DNA of 64,000 nucleotides from Puffinus mauretanicus (lineage: Eukaryota > Chordata > Aves > Procellariiformes > Procellariidae). The notes under the pieces were generated by a model that saw only the letters and a list, made by a program, of their open reading frames with translations, did no database searches and was not told the origin of the DNA. Both the position numbers and the translations under genes were made by a program. The stretch spans positions 620,001 to 684,000 of the forward strand of contig JAJKFH010003937.1 of the NCBI GenBank assembly GCA_023333565.1, given 5' to 3'. Shown piece by piece: positions 38,101-50,800 of the stretch (position 1 is the stretch's first letter; each line of letters begins with the position of its first letter).

Positions 38101-41100
38101 AAGATGAAGCTGAGGGTCACTTTGGCCATGACACCTTTCCATTGCATTTCTTGCCTCAGAACCTCTGTCACGATGGACTGGTTTCATCACAGCGTTTTAC
38201 CCCACGGCTCCTGATGAGGCAAGCTGAGGAAGAAAGCTGAGACAAGAAAAGAAAAACCAAGCAGAAAGTGATTACTGAAATTAAACACTGAATCAGAATT
38301 GCATTATGAATTTCTTCTGCATGTTCTGGCTTAGCAAAAAGGTCTCTCCTACAGCGCCCGATACTCCATCTCCTTGGATCTTCCATAGTCCTCTGTGCCA
38401 CTGGAAAATGCCATTATAGAATGGCACCATTTTGAATCATTTTCTTCATAAGGTGCAACCACTTCCCTTTCAGCTGGAGAACGGTGATGGCATGAGAGAC
38501 CACAAAGATTTTGCCTTGTGAGCTGTGAGATTTCGTGTGGTGTTTGAACAGGTACGTAAAGCTGAGAAGCAGAAACAATATGGCACAAGTTTCAAGATTC
38601 AGCGTGTTTATCAGAAAGTGCCAATATGTTACGTGTGTAATGTGCGTATTTCTGGAAAATTATGAATCACATACTTCTTTTCCTGTAAAAATGACAGCTG
38701 TTCTGTAGGATGTCAAATCTGTAACTCCTTCCAAATAGCAAAACAAATTAAGTAAGACTAGCTAAACTGGTAGGGAGAATATTTTGAAGAATGGGAAGTA
38801 GAGCAGATTGCATTCCATTTTGCAGCGCATCTGTGATGGGGAAGGGAAGAGGGGTCGGCTCCACGCCAGCGCCATGCAGGTAACACGGTCCATGCATGGG
38901 ACTGATGCATGGTAACAAAACCGATTTCTCTTATCAGACATCAGTTCATTCTGGTGGTGACTGAAAAGGGAATTTACTGAGTATGCAGGCTTCTTTAATA
39001 CGCAATACAATTAATACATCTTCCTGATGACCTTCCTCCTGTGTGTTGGATTAAGGCTGCAGTAGATCAAGTGTCTCCAGCAAACCAGGTGAGAGCTGTT
39101 TCGGTCCATCTCCAAATCGGCAAGGACCTTCCAGCAAACGCTGTCCGTCCCCTCCAGCGTGAAGGAGCCGAACGCCAACAGTCCCACATGCTGTACAGAC
39201 AGGGACAAACTCGTATATACTTAAAAAAACCTTCACGGCCTCTGCAGTGCTACAAAAACATATTGCGTGTTAGTCGCTTTGTGATATTTGCCCTTATTAT
39301 TGAGATTATCTGGTACCAGTGTTTTTCTTCTTTAGTCATCTTTCAGGAGCCAAATCGCCACAAAGGAATAATTCCCATTTACAAACTCTTCTTTCAGGTA
39401 GAAGCAGTTAAATATGAAGCTTCATCATACAGCTTTTATGCTGGAGTAAGGATTCCCATAACGAAAATGGTGTTTCTGCCTGTTTGTGAAATTACCTTCA
39501 TTTAAAGTAGTAATTTGATGTTGAGAAGAAAGGCAAACAATTACAGCAATCGCTGTCTGTGGTGCAAGTACGTTCATGCTTTTTCTGCCTTCTGACTGCA
39601 AAGACAATATTTACATATGCATACAAATCATATCATGTATTTAATTAGTGCTAGAACTGCAAATATTAAAACTGCAATGATATTTTGTTGATATGTTAGA
39701 CACTTGATGATCGGGAAGTGCCGAGGCATTGATAAAACAGCTGGTTGTCAGGTGTTTTGCAGGGCCCATCTTCAGGAAGTCGCTTTCTGAACATCTGCAG
39801 ACATTAAGTGTCAGGAAATTTATTTCATTGGCCCCTTCCTAATGAAGCCCCGTATCACCCAAAAGGGCATGACAGAAGACATCCGTCCTGGTACTCGATG
39901 TATTTTCTAATTCTTTCTTCCTGAGGAGCAGGTAATGCTCTGGGAATGTACAGAGGAGCACAAAAAGTCCCTCTGCCTTCAGTAGCAAGTTGCACGTTGA
40001 GATGCCAATGGAGAAGATTATCATAGTACACATGTTGCCATTTAATTATTCCCTTTCCTGTAAAGAGCCTGGCTTTAATTAAATGGCAAAACAAAGTGAG
40101 AACCTTTCTCCAAGCCATTTTAAAGTGCTCACTTCCTCCTCTGTGTTCTGCGGTTTATTAGATTTGAATGAGTAATGGGGTGGTTTCATTTGTTTAGTAA
40201 AATTACAGTGGTCAGTAACAATTTCCTGTCTGAGCAAACCGTGGGCCGATTAATAATATTGGTGATGGTGGTGAATAGTTTTTTTTTTGCAGCACACAGG
40301 TTGTGCTGTCAGCCTGCTGCTGCTCGGGGCTTTCCAGATCTGCTGGTACTTACCAGGCTCAGTCTCAACCCTCACCGAGACCAACGTTGTGCTTACCGGG
40401 CTGGGCTGGCACAGGAGGAGTTCGAAAGGTGCCTTCACAATTGAACGCCAAAGCAGCATGGAGGAGATAACGTTTTGAACCAAAATTGATCTTCCTTCTT
40501 ACCCAAATATTTAATAATTTGCATTTGCAGGACCAAGTCCCGGTGTGGTACGAGCACTGGAAGCACCGGCGAGGTATGCGGGTTTGGAACGTGCATCAAT
40601 CATTCGGGATGGCAGAGAAAGTGTTTGCCTGGTCCTCTCTGACGTGTTTCCTAGCGTTGCTGGTGGGGATGGCCGGCCCTACCAGGGTATCCCTTTACTT
40701 TTCACAGAAACATATTCTTGTTTAACCTGCATGTAGCAATTTTGCAGAAGCCCTTGATCCTGGGTTGAAACAGTACAGCATGCCATGCATCTGAACAGCA
40801 AAAATGGTAGGGAAATCAAACGCATTGTGCAAACCTTGGCATGGGATTCAGTATTTTTACTCCTGCTGAAAACACCTTGGAGAACTTTATCTCTGTTTAT
40901 ACCTGAAAAAAGCTGGATGTAACCAGGGGCTACAGTCTCCCAACCTAAACTGCAGTTACCAGTTGACACAAACAATATTTAGCAGTTGGTTTTTCCATAC
41001 GCATTACAGATTTTTACCTGAATTTTATTCATTTCCTCTTCAGAGATTCAGAAACACAGACTGATCAGCTCACCCAAAATGCGGAGTGACACAATCCTCT

Positions 41101-41760
41101 TGCAAAAGGCGTTTGGAAAAGGATGAACTCTACCGCAGTTATTCTTGCTATGTCTAAACGCTGATGTGGTATTTGTGGCAAGTAAACGCTCACTCTACGT
41201 AAAAGAGCTTGGACTCTGATATGATATATAAAAAATAATAAAAAAAAGGCATAGTCCATGAATTTTAAAATGTGGTGGCAGACACGGAGTACCAGAGAAA
41301 CATCAGGCTTGTTGCAACACCGATTGAGTCAATGACAAAAATGCTGTCTCCAATTATTGTTGTTCCGTTGATGACAAATACAATGCCTCTGCCATTAGTA
41401 GGCGTATACAAAGGCCTTTCAGCACGTAAGACTTCAAAACCTGACATTGACATCCAGCAGTTTGTTTAAAGAGCTGATTCAACACACTGTTGGCATCATT
41501 TTTTGCTAGACTGACTTCTTCAGCCTTTGCCCATTGATCCTCACGTCTACACATGACCGTTAACTAACTTGGCTCTTTCTAGAAGCTGCAGAGTGTTTCA
41601 AGGGTCACGGTTAGCTAGAGGGTTGATAAGCAGAGATTCTGTAAATAAAATACTTTGTGCATCAAAGCCAGTGCTTTCTACAAGGGATGGCCGAGCTTGT
41701 ACAGCCTCCACAAGAACCGTTCTACCCAAGGTTCAATTCTCGAGTATTTGAGTTCCCTTA
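38101..41760. other. block with several exon-like open frames on both strands, unassigned
   Basis: Within 3.7 kb several frames start right after a good acceptor or end at a good donor. Plus-strand examples are 38474-38551 (CCCTTTCAG ... GTACGT, but with an internal TGA) and 40531-40574 (TTTGCAG ... GTATGC, reading DQVPVWYEHWKHRR). Minus-strand examples are 39011-39190 and about 39850-40055. I cannot chain them in a consistent phase or match them to a known family. They could be remnants of a gene (BTBD16 is expected in this interval in mammals), exons of a poorly conserved gene, a long non-coding RNA or chance. Confidence 0.3.
39011..39190 (-). CDS. candidate terminal coding exon, unknown protein
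   Basis: On the minus strand a CCTGTCTGTACAG acceptor is followed at 39190 by 59 codons and a TAA at 39011-39013. The peptide begins HVGLLAFGSFTLEG and includes SHLVCWRHLIYCSLNPTHRR, with a balanced, protein-like composition and no low complexity. An ATTAAA on the minus strand at 38994-38999 could serve as a poly(A) signal, although it is unusually close to the stop. I do not recognise the family and found no matching upstream exon. A plus-strand frame also spans the site, so coincidence is possible. Confidence 0.3.
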   Translation of the reverse strand, partial: HVGLLAFGSFTLEGTDSVCWKVLADLEMDRNSSHLVCWRHLIYCSLNPTHRRKVIRKMY

Positions 41761-41800
41761 ATTTTTACTGAAATTGGTGTCAAAAGGAGATCCTTAGCAC
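41265..41800 (-). pseudogene. possible decayed coding sequence, unknown parent
   Basis: Three successive minus-strand frames look protein-like and each takes over where the previous one breaks. The first contains LVEAVQARPSLVESTGFD and SILFTESLLINPLANRDP. The next contains REDQWAKAEEVSLAKNDANS and VLNQLFKQTAG. The last contains NGRGIVFVINGTTIIGDSIF and runs to a stop at 41265. Breaks include a stop after NRDP and apparent frame changes near 41530 and 41455. This pattern suggests an old, perhaps processed, pseudogene. I do not know the parent. Plus-strand frames over the same DNA are also partly open, so confidence is low. Confidence 0.25.
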
Positions 41801-44800
41801 TTCAAAGAAAATGTTGGTGGCATGTGGACTCAAGCCCTCATGGAAAATGCTAATTGGTTATCTCAAGAACGTAACGCACTGAAGCAAGGTTTTCAGCTTA
41901 GAAAAAAGTAAAATGACTTCTGTGAAAGAAAAAGCACATGCTAAGTAGATATCGGTAAAAAAACTTAAAAAAGCAGCATACTTCTTTCCTTAATCATACT
42001 TCCTAACGCAGATCACACCAAGCCTTTGCACAGAAAGGAAGTCAGAGAAATGACGCTGTTCCACATGAACAAGCAGGTTGCGTGGGCGTAACCGAAATCA
42101 GAAATTACACTAATAAATAATGTCTCTCCTCTGACAACCCGAAGTGCTCTGCAAATGTTATTTCAGTTGAGCAATAGAGACGGGCAAATATTTTATAGTT
42201 TTAGAGCTGAAGGTTCAGAGAACAGTAAAGATGTAAGTGTCTTGCTTGAGATGAGACACAAGGCTAACAGGAACGGTACCCCTGTGTTATGACTTGTAGA
42301 ACTGTGGTCTAACCACCAGACAAGAAAGGGCTTATTAGAATTAACAGTATTAGAAAAGATTATGCTCCCCAGCAAAATACCAAGTTCCTGTGAAGACCTG
42401 TGAATCGCTTGCGTAGCTTTTGCAAAAAGTTATTTAAGAGACACCGCCTGTGGTTCCTCTGTGTGCATCTATGTCAGGACTTTTGAATAGTTACTCAGAA
42501 GTCAAACGTGTTTCTTTCCACCTTGTCTGCAAAACTCAGATTTCAGGTATAGATTACACCCTGTCTGCTTCACGGCAGGAAAACAAAGTGCCTACACGTA
42601 CCCCTTCCTCATTTAAAAAGAAACTGTCTTTTTGCTAAAAGTTCAAAGCAATGAGATTGCAGCTATTTTGCCAAACCAAATACTTGGCCAGAAGTCATCT
42701 TAGAATTTTAAATTACTAATAAATTAGATCAATTCCTCCAATATGGATCCTGGTTTGGGTTCGGGTGTAGGTGCTGAGGCATGGTTACCATCCGTTCCAA
42801 GCCATGTGACACATGCTTGTCTTCTTCCACCTCCTTGAGTCGGTCAGTCCTAGTGTTTCCTCTCTTGAAGAACTGACTTTAGCACCTGATGGGGTGGTGA
42901 TGTGGGAGCAATCAGTTTAGCCCACTAATCATGTTTGTCACAGACTGAAAATAAGCAACTGTAGCCTCTCCTCGTGTCACGCTCATTTGAAGGGTAAATT
43001 CAATCAACGGCCCATTTCCATTACCCAGAGGTTCTTGCTGAAAATTGGCAATTTCCTCTGTATTAGGCATAGGCTTGGATGACAAAACCTGGCTCTAGAT
43101 TATAGGAAGAGAAAGTTTGGGGGTGTTTGTGTCTCAGCTTTCCTGCAGTTCCACACATGTTTTCTAATTTCTTTTTGATTGAATAATATTTTCCAAGTGG
43201 GCTCTAACTTTCCAAAAACCATGAATGAGCCTAATCTAGACCACTTGTTCATCAGTTTTTGTAAATCCTTATGAGTTTACATGCTACTCTGTGCCTTCTC
43301 TGACCCTCCAGCCTATGTCCCCTCCTCCTAACCCACTTCTACACTTTGAATTTTAGGGCACGACTCTTGGCAGCCTCTGGTCCCTGCAGGCCTGGCTTCT
43401 TCTGCAGCCACCCATGCAACCCCGCTGCCTCCAGAGGGGACAAAATACAGCCTGTTTCAGAGCAAGGGATCTCATTTAATGCCATTAGATCCCCACCTCG
43501 GATATAAATTGTTCTTTCCAGGAGGACACTATTCCAAAATTTCTGTGTTACAGCTGAAATATTGTGCAGCACTGATATACAGAGAGACAGGCTCAGGCCA
43601 GAACGGATGCAGCAGTGCCATCCTGTACCTGGGTTATGATTAATTCCGCCTTTCAGCGCACGAAACATTGGCTATCAATCCCCTCTTCTTCTCCTTTAGT
43701 AACAGCAGAGACACTACCTGAGATATTCTGTGGTGCCATAAGGGCTGACAATTATCTATTTAGAATAAACGAGATGTGGTTTAATGGACTGTGCATTGGG
43801 CTCCAAGGCAGTGAGCGGGTTCTGGTGTTCTAGGCTTCCGTGTAGACACTCTATAATCAGGGTTTTCGAATGAAAATCAGGGTCGACTCATGAGCATTTT
43901 AAAAGTTCATCTTGGCTCTACCCCAGCTCCACTGCTGGTTGAATTGCAGCCTTTTGCCTGACTCTCCCATCGCTTGAGATGGGAGAAAAACGGGCTCCAG
44001 CTCTAGATGAGCTCTTTAATCCTGCTGGACTCCAGACACAAGGCTCTCAAAATTGCATTTCCAGACAGGCGAAGCCTTGCCCATGGGAGCCAGAGCTGCC
44101 TTCTGAGCAAGCATTTCCCACACGCAGGGAGGGGCACCGTGGGGGCACTGACGGGTACGTCAGAGTAATGTTTGACCTTACCTAAAATCCGGGCGGTGCA
44201 GCAATCGCCCCCGCGCCAGCCATGGTGCAGGTTCCCAGAGCAGGTTTTGCTCGGCGCTGGGCATCCCTCTCGTGAATATGGATTGGGATGTCTTCAGGGA
44301 TTTAAGCCTAAACTTCAGTTTCCCATGTCTTGCCAAGTTCTCACTGTGCTCTCCAGCAATCCCACCACCAAGGGGATGGTGCAATGGTCAGAGATGAAAA
44401 GGAGCATGTATCAAAACGAAGCCACGCCACTGGGGAATAAAGTCATGTAGCTATGGGAAAAACATGTGTCTGTGAAGACTTCCCTTGACTTTAGCACACA
44501 CATTCTGCTTGTTATAAGCTGTCTTTTTATATAACTTGACCTAACAACATCTGCAAAATTCTTGCCTTTTTGAAACAGCTATGAATAGGTCACTGTTTAT
44601 TTCTGATTAAGCCCGATTCATTTATCATTTTGCTCAGGCTTTCATTCCTGTAAATACATTCACTCTCAAGATTCTCAGTATTTAAAATACATGTTTCACA
44701 GTAATTCTGAGGTCAGGAAAACAGTCTGCCGAAGACCATGTGCACATTTCTACAGCATAAAGTTTATCTTTTGCTTGCTAAAAACAAAAAGGCAGTGTGC

Positions 44801-47800
44801 TTGCACTAAATCACAATTTTGAACGGAAATTTAAGGCAATCATTTCTGTAAAAGCTTTAGTAATTTACAGTTAGCTGAATATTTAAGTGTAAACTGTTCC
44901 TAGACACAGTTCAATAAAACCTCTGTTCAATTAGATGTATAATTATAACATTGACATATCGTAGGAAAAGTAAAATCTTTAGGGAGAGCCTTTAGCAGAT
45001 AAAACGTATAGGTAGTAAGCTCCCAAGCTCACACAGATAATTTTTCACGTGTTCTTACACAGAAGCCAATTTAAAGCAGAAGTAAGGCTAAAATACATTT
45101 TGTCAGAATTCAGAACCTGCTGGCTAATTACAATCAGATTTGCAAGAGCGTAACAAATCCCAAAGATATGCCGTATGATAAAAAATGGCAGGGGATAGGG
45201 AGGAGAGACGTGTGTCGGGATGCTCGCGGAGAGGACGCGTGGTCCTTGGCTATGGTCCTGCCCGCTGGGCAGCTGCCCGCAGCCCCGGCCCACCCCAGGG
45301 ACGGCCAGGAGGACATGGGAAGGAGCTCGGAGCCTCACAGTGTGGGGATAAGGGTCAGACACAAATCTGTAAGGTTATTACTTGGCTGCGCAGAGAACAG
45401 CTTGTTTCTTCACAAAATTTCCACTCGAGGCTTTGACCTTGTGGTTTCTGTGTATTTCCCAAATTTTGTTTCCTGCAGTGGCACCAGGTAACCCCAAGAG
45501 CTGCCCCAAAGGTGAGCTGCAGGTTGAACCAGCTGCGGGATGCACACGGGGATGAGCCAGGAGCTGCTCCAGGGGCTCACGGGACTCGTTAATACCCAGC
45601 CCCAGCCCCAGCTTGCGGCCATTTCACAGGTTTCTGCTCTAGCTGCCGTAAAGCCAAGCGACCACATCACTTCTCCAACCGGTGTTGGACTAATTTTGGC
45701 TTGACGATGGAGGTGAAAAATGAGTTGCCTCTTCTCTGCACAGCTGCACTCTGATCTCGTTATGATTTCATCTGTATTTCTAGAAATCTAGACGTTTCCA
45801 GAAATACCCGACTATGTAATCTCTTCATGGTTCTTCAGCATCCCCACTGCTTCCTACCACTCAACCTGTTTGTTAAAATTAGCAAAACATTACATAAAGG
45901 CGAAGACAGTTTTCATCCGTTGCAATTTTGTCATTTTGTTGTTGTGTTAAGTGAGTTCAGCTAAAGGGTGTTTTAACGAACACAAACTAAACTAACCTTC
46001 CAAGAAAGGTCCGTGGGCAAGGGTGGGAAGTTGCAAGAACCATGAGGTAGCTGCTAGGAGAATGCAGACAGATGTCAGAGACATTTCTCTATTTGTAAAC
46101 AAACAAACAGCCCGACACCCGAATAGGGCCAGTCTGGTGGAAAATATCAAAGTCATGACCTCTATCAAATGAAAGAAAACAGATTACACAGAGCGGTACT
46201 CGCCGTTTTCCGTATCTTTGGGCACGTCATGCTGGTTTTACAAGGCTATCCAGGGGAGCTGAACTGAAGTGACCGCTTTAAGTTCCAATGAAGTTTTTTT
46301 ATTTCACCATCACCATCTGAAAGGGGACAACCCAGTCTCCATTTGTTTTTGTTTTCTTCCTGGTAATCTCCTCTGTTTTTATGTCTGCTCCATAATTTCT
46401 TTTTTTTTTTACTTCTCCCTGTTCTCTTCCTTTCCTCTCCTATTTTACCATCTCCATTTACTTTTCCTCTGTTCAGCTCCCTAACTCCCTTAGAGCTCTA
46501 CATTTTTACTCCTTAAAACTAACTCCTTAATCCACCACTGTTATTTGCACACACATTTGTTCAAGCAGTTGAGCTTAATATGCCACTTCTCATTCACCGA
46601 ATCATATTCCCCAGCTACAAACAGACCCCTTAGCCGACTGCAAACTATATCTATAAAAAAATAGATATTTTAAGCCAGCCTTTCATGTGGCTGAATTAAC
46701 TTATTACACACGATAACTCGACCAGTTTCAACTGCCTAGCCTCACCTTTAGTTCTGCTAAGGAATAGACCCATTACGCCACAGCCCCATTTATATTATCC
46801 AGGTGTAGACTGGAAGTGCCACATGGGTTTGGCCACAGCATTGAAGAAATAAACATTTATGATGATGTCCTTCTAATTTTGATTTCGGATGCCTCGTTCC
46901 CTTCCAAGTGATGGCGTTCAGAGGTGAGCTTCAGGAGTGGGATATTTTCAAATTTTGCAAACAGAAATCCTTTTTGCACGTCTGACCTTTTGTGCATCTG
47001 GATTTAATCCTGGTGTTTTAAGAAAGTCAGTGTATTTGTGAACAAGCGTGCAGCCAGGGCATCTCTGTTTACCTACTCTACACACCTAAAAGTGATGACT
47101 TGGAATTGTACCATAGCTCTTTCACAGAGTCTGACCATGGCCCCAGACCTTCCTGGGCACCCGACTGCTGCACCGCGGCTCAGACAGCACTGGAGATGCT
47201 CCAGTGGGAAAGCCTTCATTGCCAGCAACTGGGGACTGTCAATCCCCTTTCTCCAGCTGCCCGCAGATACCTGCCTCTGGGATAATGCCACCGACTTGTA
47301 CCCAGTGGCATCACAGCCTTCCCTGCCGGTAATCCATCCCTATCCTCCTTGCAGTGACTCATCGCTGTCCATAGGAAAAAACTGAATCACAATCTCAGCA
47401 ACCTCTGCTGACCCCATTTACAGCCTGCAACACAAACACAGGCGGCAGACCAAAGCGGAGGTGGAAAGCCGAGCTTTTCGTTAAGCAAGCGCATTGTAGG
47501 ACCCTGGAAAGGAAGATTTGTTTGCGTGCTGCTCGCTCCGGCATGCCTGTGCGTGCTTGTGCTGCATTCCCGAGGGAAGCTAGGTTTCTGCGGGGACGGG
47601 AGCCGGAGCCGGGATGGGAGCCGCGTGGGAAGCCGGCTGCTACCCTCCTTTCTTTGATAAAGTGGTGGTTGAGTTCACGTATGAGAGAACCAATTTTGCG
47701 GTCTTTGTTTTGGCAAGGCTGCTCTGGAAGCGTAAATTCAGTTCCTTGCTTTGTAATCTGGGATGATTTTAAATCTCTTTCTGCTTTTTGAAGTTAGCTG

Positions 47801-50800
47801 GAATAATTAAAATTGTGCTGGCAAACAGGGGAGGCGATAAGTAGCAAAAGCCAAATTTCAGGCTACAGGCAGTCTGCATGTGCCTGGGACCTGCCTGATG
47901 AATAAAATGAAGCTGAAGGAGGACAAGCTAGTGGGGTTATAACTAAGGAGAGGCAAACCCAAATTATTGCTTTGCAGGAAAAAAAAGAAGAGGTACCATT
48001 TTGCCTCTTAGGGCTAGAAACTGTGCAGATAAGGTGGAGCCTCTTGCTCTGCAGAAGGACAGAGCCTCTGACACCCTGCTGCATCTATAGGGACAGTATG
48101 GGAGCTGTACGTACAGCATACTCGGCACCCCAAGCTGAGGCCAGCCCGGCCAGAGACACCCCCGTTACAGACACCCCCATTACAGACAGCACCTCCAGGG
48201 CGGAGGGGAGCTCGGCGGAGGATGCGGCTGCGCTCGTCCCTCAAGTTCAGACCTTGCTACGAAGACAAAGCCTTGGGGGAATTCAGAGGGCGGTTTTTGT
48301 GTTTACTTAGCTTGTGGGAGTTTAATGTTTAATCGTTGCAGAGGAGTGAGTGGGTTAGTCATATAATTGTTAGCCATGATTTCTGCCTTTTTTCCTTTTG
48401 TCCTTTGTTCTTCCTTATCACGGCTCTTGCATTTTGTGGACTAAATTGGCTTCCTATCACAGCCCGCTGGTCCTTGATTTCTCAGTAAACTGCAGTTTTA
48501 TAGCATTCCCAAGAGTCTCTTCATTTAAACAACTCGAATTAAGGGCATAGGAGCCAGGGGCGGTTGGTGCTTAGGCAGCTCCCTAACCTCAAAGGAGGAG
48601 GATGCTTCCCCAGGTCCAGGCGGGCGCCCATCGCTGTGAGTACCGCCGCTCCCGCAGATCAACGAGCCAGCTCCGCACCGTGCTCCCAGCCTTCACCCAG
48701 GAGAAGCGACGCTGAAACTCCTCAGCCTCCGGCAGCGATGGTTGCCGATTTCTCAAATGAAAGAGGCGCAAAAGGAATAAATGACAGTATAACTCCAAAC
48801 AAGGGAACAGTTTGCCATTAAGCGAATAGGACACTTTTTTATCCACTAGCCTCAAACTGTAAAACAATTTAAGGGCTCGGAGGTTGGTAGATAAGCGTGC
48901 CATTACTTGCAACTACATAAGGCAACCCCACAGGGCTGTGCCCTAAGGGGCAGGTTTGTGTCCCAGCACGGCTCGGGGCTGCCCCCAGCATGGGTTCACC
49001 TCTGTTCTCTCCCAGCATGTGCCACAAAAACCAGCTGCTCTATTTTACTCATCCTTTTTTCCCTTAGAAATGTCAGATCTGGCCATGGTCTGCCACTGTG
49101 AACCACGCTGCTGCACGCTTAATGGAGAACGTCAAATTTATTTAATGATTTTGATTACTCTTGCTGGTTAATAATTAATTCAAAACAGGACCATAAGGTA
49201 CTTCTGTTGGGTTCTTATTGCATTTAACAAAACCAAAAGATGCTTTTAACAAACTCAATTAATCTCTGTAAAAAGAAAGATACGCATCTTAATTGACATC
49301 AAATATTTATTTATCTTTTTCCCCTGCATCAGCTCTACCTTACTCCTTTCTAATCTTAATTCATCCTTGTGTTAGTGGTTGTTTAACATCTACAGAGGTA
49401 TTTTCATAGCAGTGAAGTCATTCCCAGCCAAGAACATGGCCCATGCCATTACAGTTGCTTTTAAAATGTTTCTGAGGTGCGGTGAGCCTACCAGATGACC
49501 CAAAGGATAAGTCATTTATGTTTTCTTTTCCCCAAGACAAAACAGCATTGACAGAACCAGTCATCTTTTCATCATTAATATCAGAATTGCACTCAGTCAT
49601 AAAAAAAAGATTGATGCATTTCATAGCCCAGCTGTCTACAGAATAATGATAAAAAATCCTAAAATGTCACAGAGCAGCCCAATACACCTTCTGGAAATGC
49701 TGCCATTCCAGATATCAGGAGAAATAAAAATCCAATCGCCTTACCACGGAAATAGGGTCTCTACCTTTGAAATATAAAGCCACCTGGCTAACTAATCTAA
49801 GTTATGGCTGGATGAGCGCGGTAGCTTGATGGCAAAGGTAGCATTGGGCATGAGAACAGCTGTCAACATCTGCCTACTGTAGGATGACAGATTGCAGGGA
49901 GCAGAGACGCCAGCGTTGTCGCCGGCTGAGCAGAGGTGCAGATGACCTGGCAATGCCGCTGTTTACACAACCCCTTGAAGCGATTGCCGCAACCAGTGGA
50001 GCTGGTTTTAGCAAGAGTGGAAAACCTGTGGAGAGAAAGGAAATGCTGAAAAGCCAGACAAGCTAAAGCAATATCTGGAGCGGTGCTGGGCGCATTGTCA
50101 GTTAAATAATTTTCAGCGGCAGTTCAATTTCATCCATGTTCAGCCCTGGGTGTACTCGTTGATGGCTAAGAAAAAGGGCACCGGAGAAAAATTCTTATTT
50201 CCTAAAGCATGCTTGGGGGCCAAGAAGGAGAAGCTATGATTGCCTCTGTACCGTGGGGGGGTACTCACTGTGCCCTGGGCACAGGGGCAGCCACCTCGGT
50301 GCAAATCCCTGTTCCCCTGCCCAGCTTGGCTCTGGTGCTCTCCCCCATCAGCAGTTCAGGGTGACTCCTGGGTAGGTACTGCTGGCAACAGGGGATTTTA
50401 TAGACAATGCCATAACTGCATCCATTACCATAAGAACATACTAAAAAAGCCTTATTCTTGCACTGATTTCAATAAAAGCATAAATCCTAGAAAGAATGGA
50501 ATAAAGACGTAAGTATTTTAAGTCAGTAAGACCTGAGCTGGGCAGCTTTTGATGATAAAATATTCACAATCGGTTTGCACCAGTAACCCATTGCGTAAGG
50601 TGCACAATGTGCAAAGACTTTGGCTTCCTATATTAAAAATTAGAGCAGCTGGAAGTTACAAACACTGAGATTTGATCGAGTTTTGTCACACTGCGCTAGC
50701 TTTTAATCCGAATGGTCAGTTTTAATCTTTCCTCCAATGTTAATAAAAAGGGACATTACTGAAGGCAGCAGAGTTTGCAGGATGACACAAAGGGAGGTAT

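Noticed and set aside
38474..38551. Plus-strand exon-like segment with CCCTTTCAG acceptor and GTACGT donor
   Set aside because: The only protein-like frame (LENGDGMRDHKDFAL) is cut by a TGA, so it is not called as a coding exon; kept only as part of the unassigned block.
48155..48184. 15-bp direct repeat encoding DTPVTDTPITD
   Set aside because: Two units only, in a frame without other support; treated as a chance duplication.
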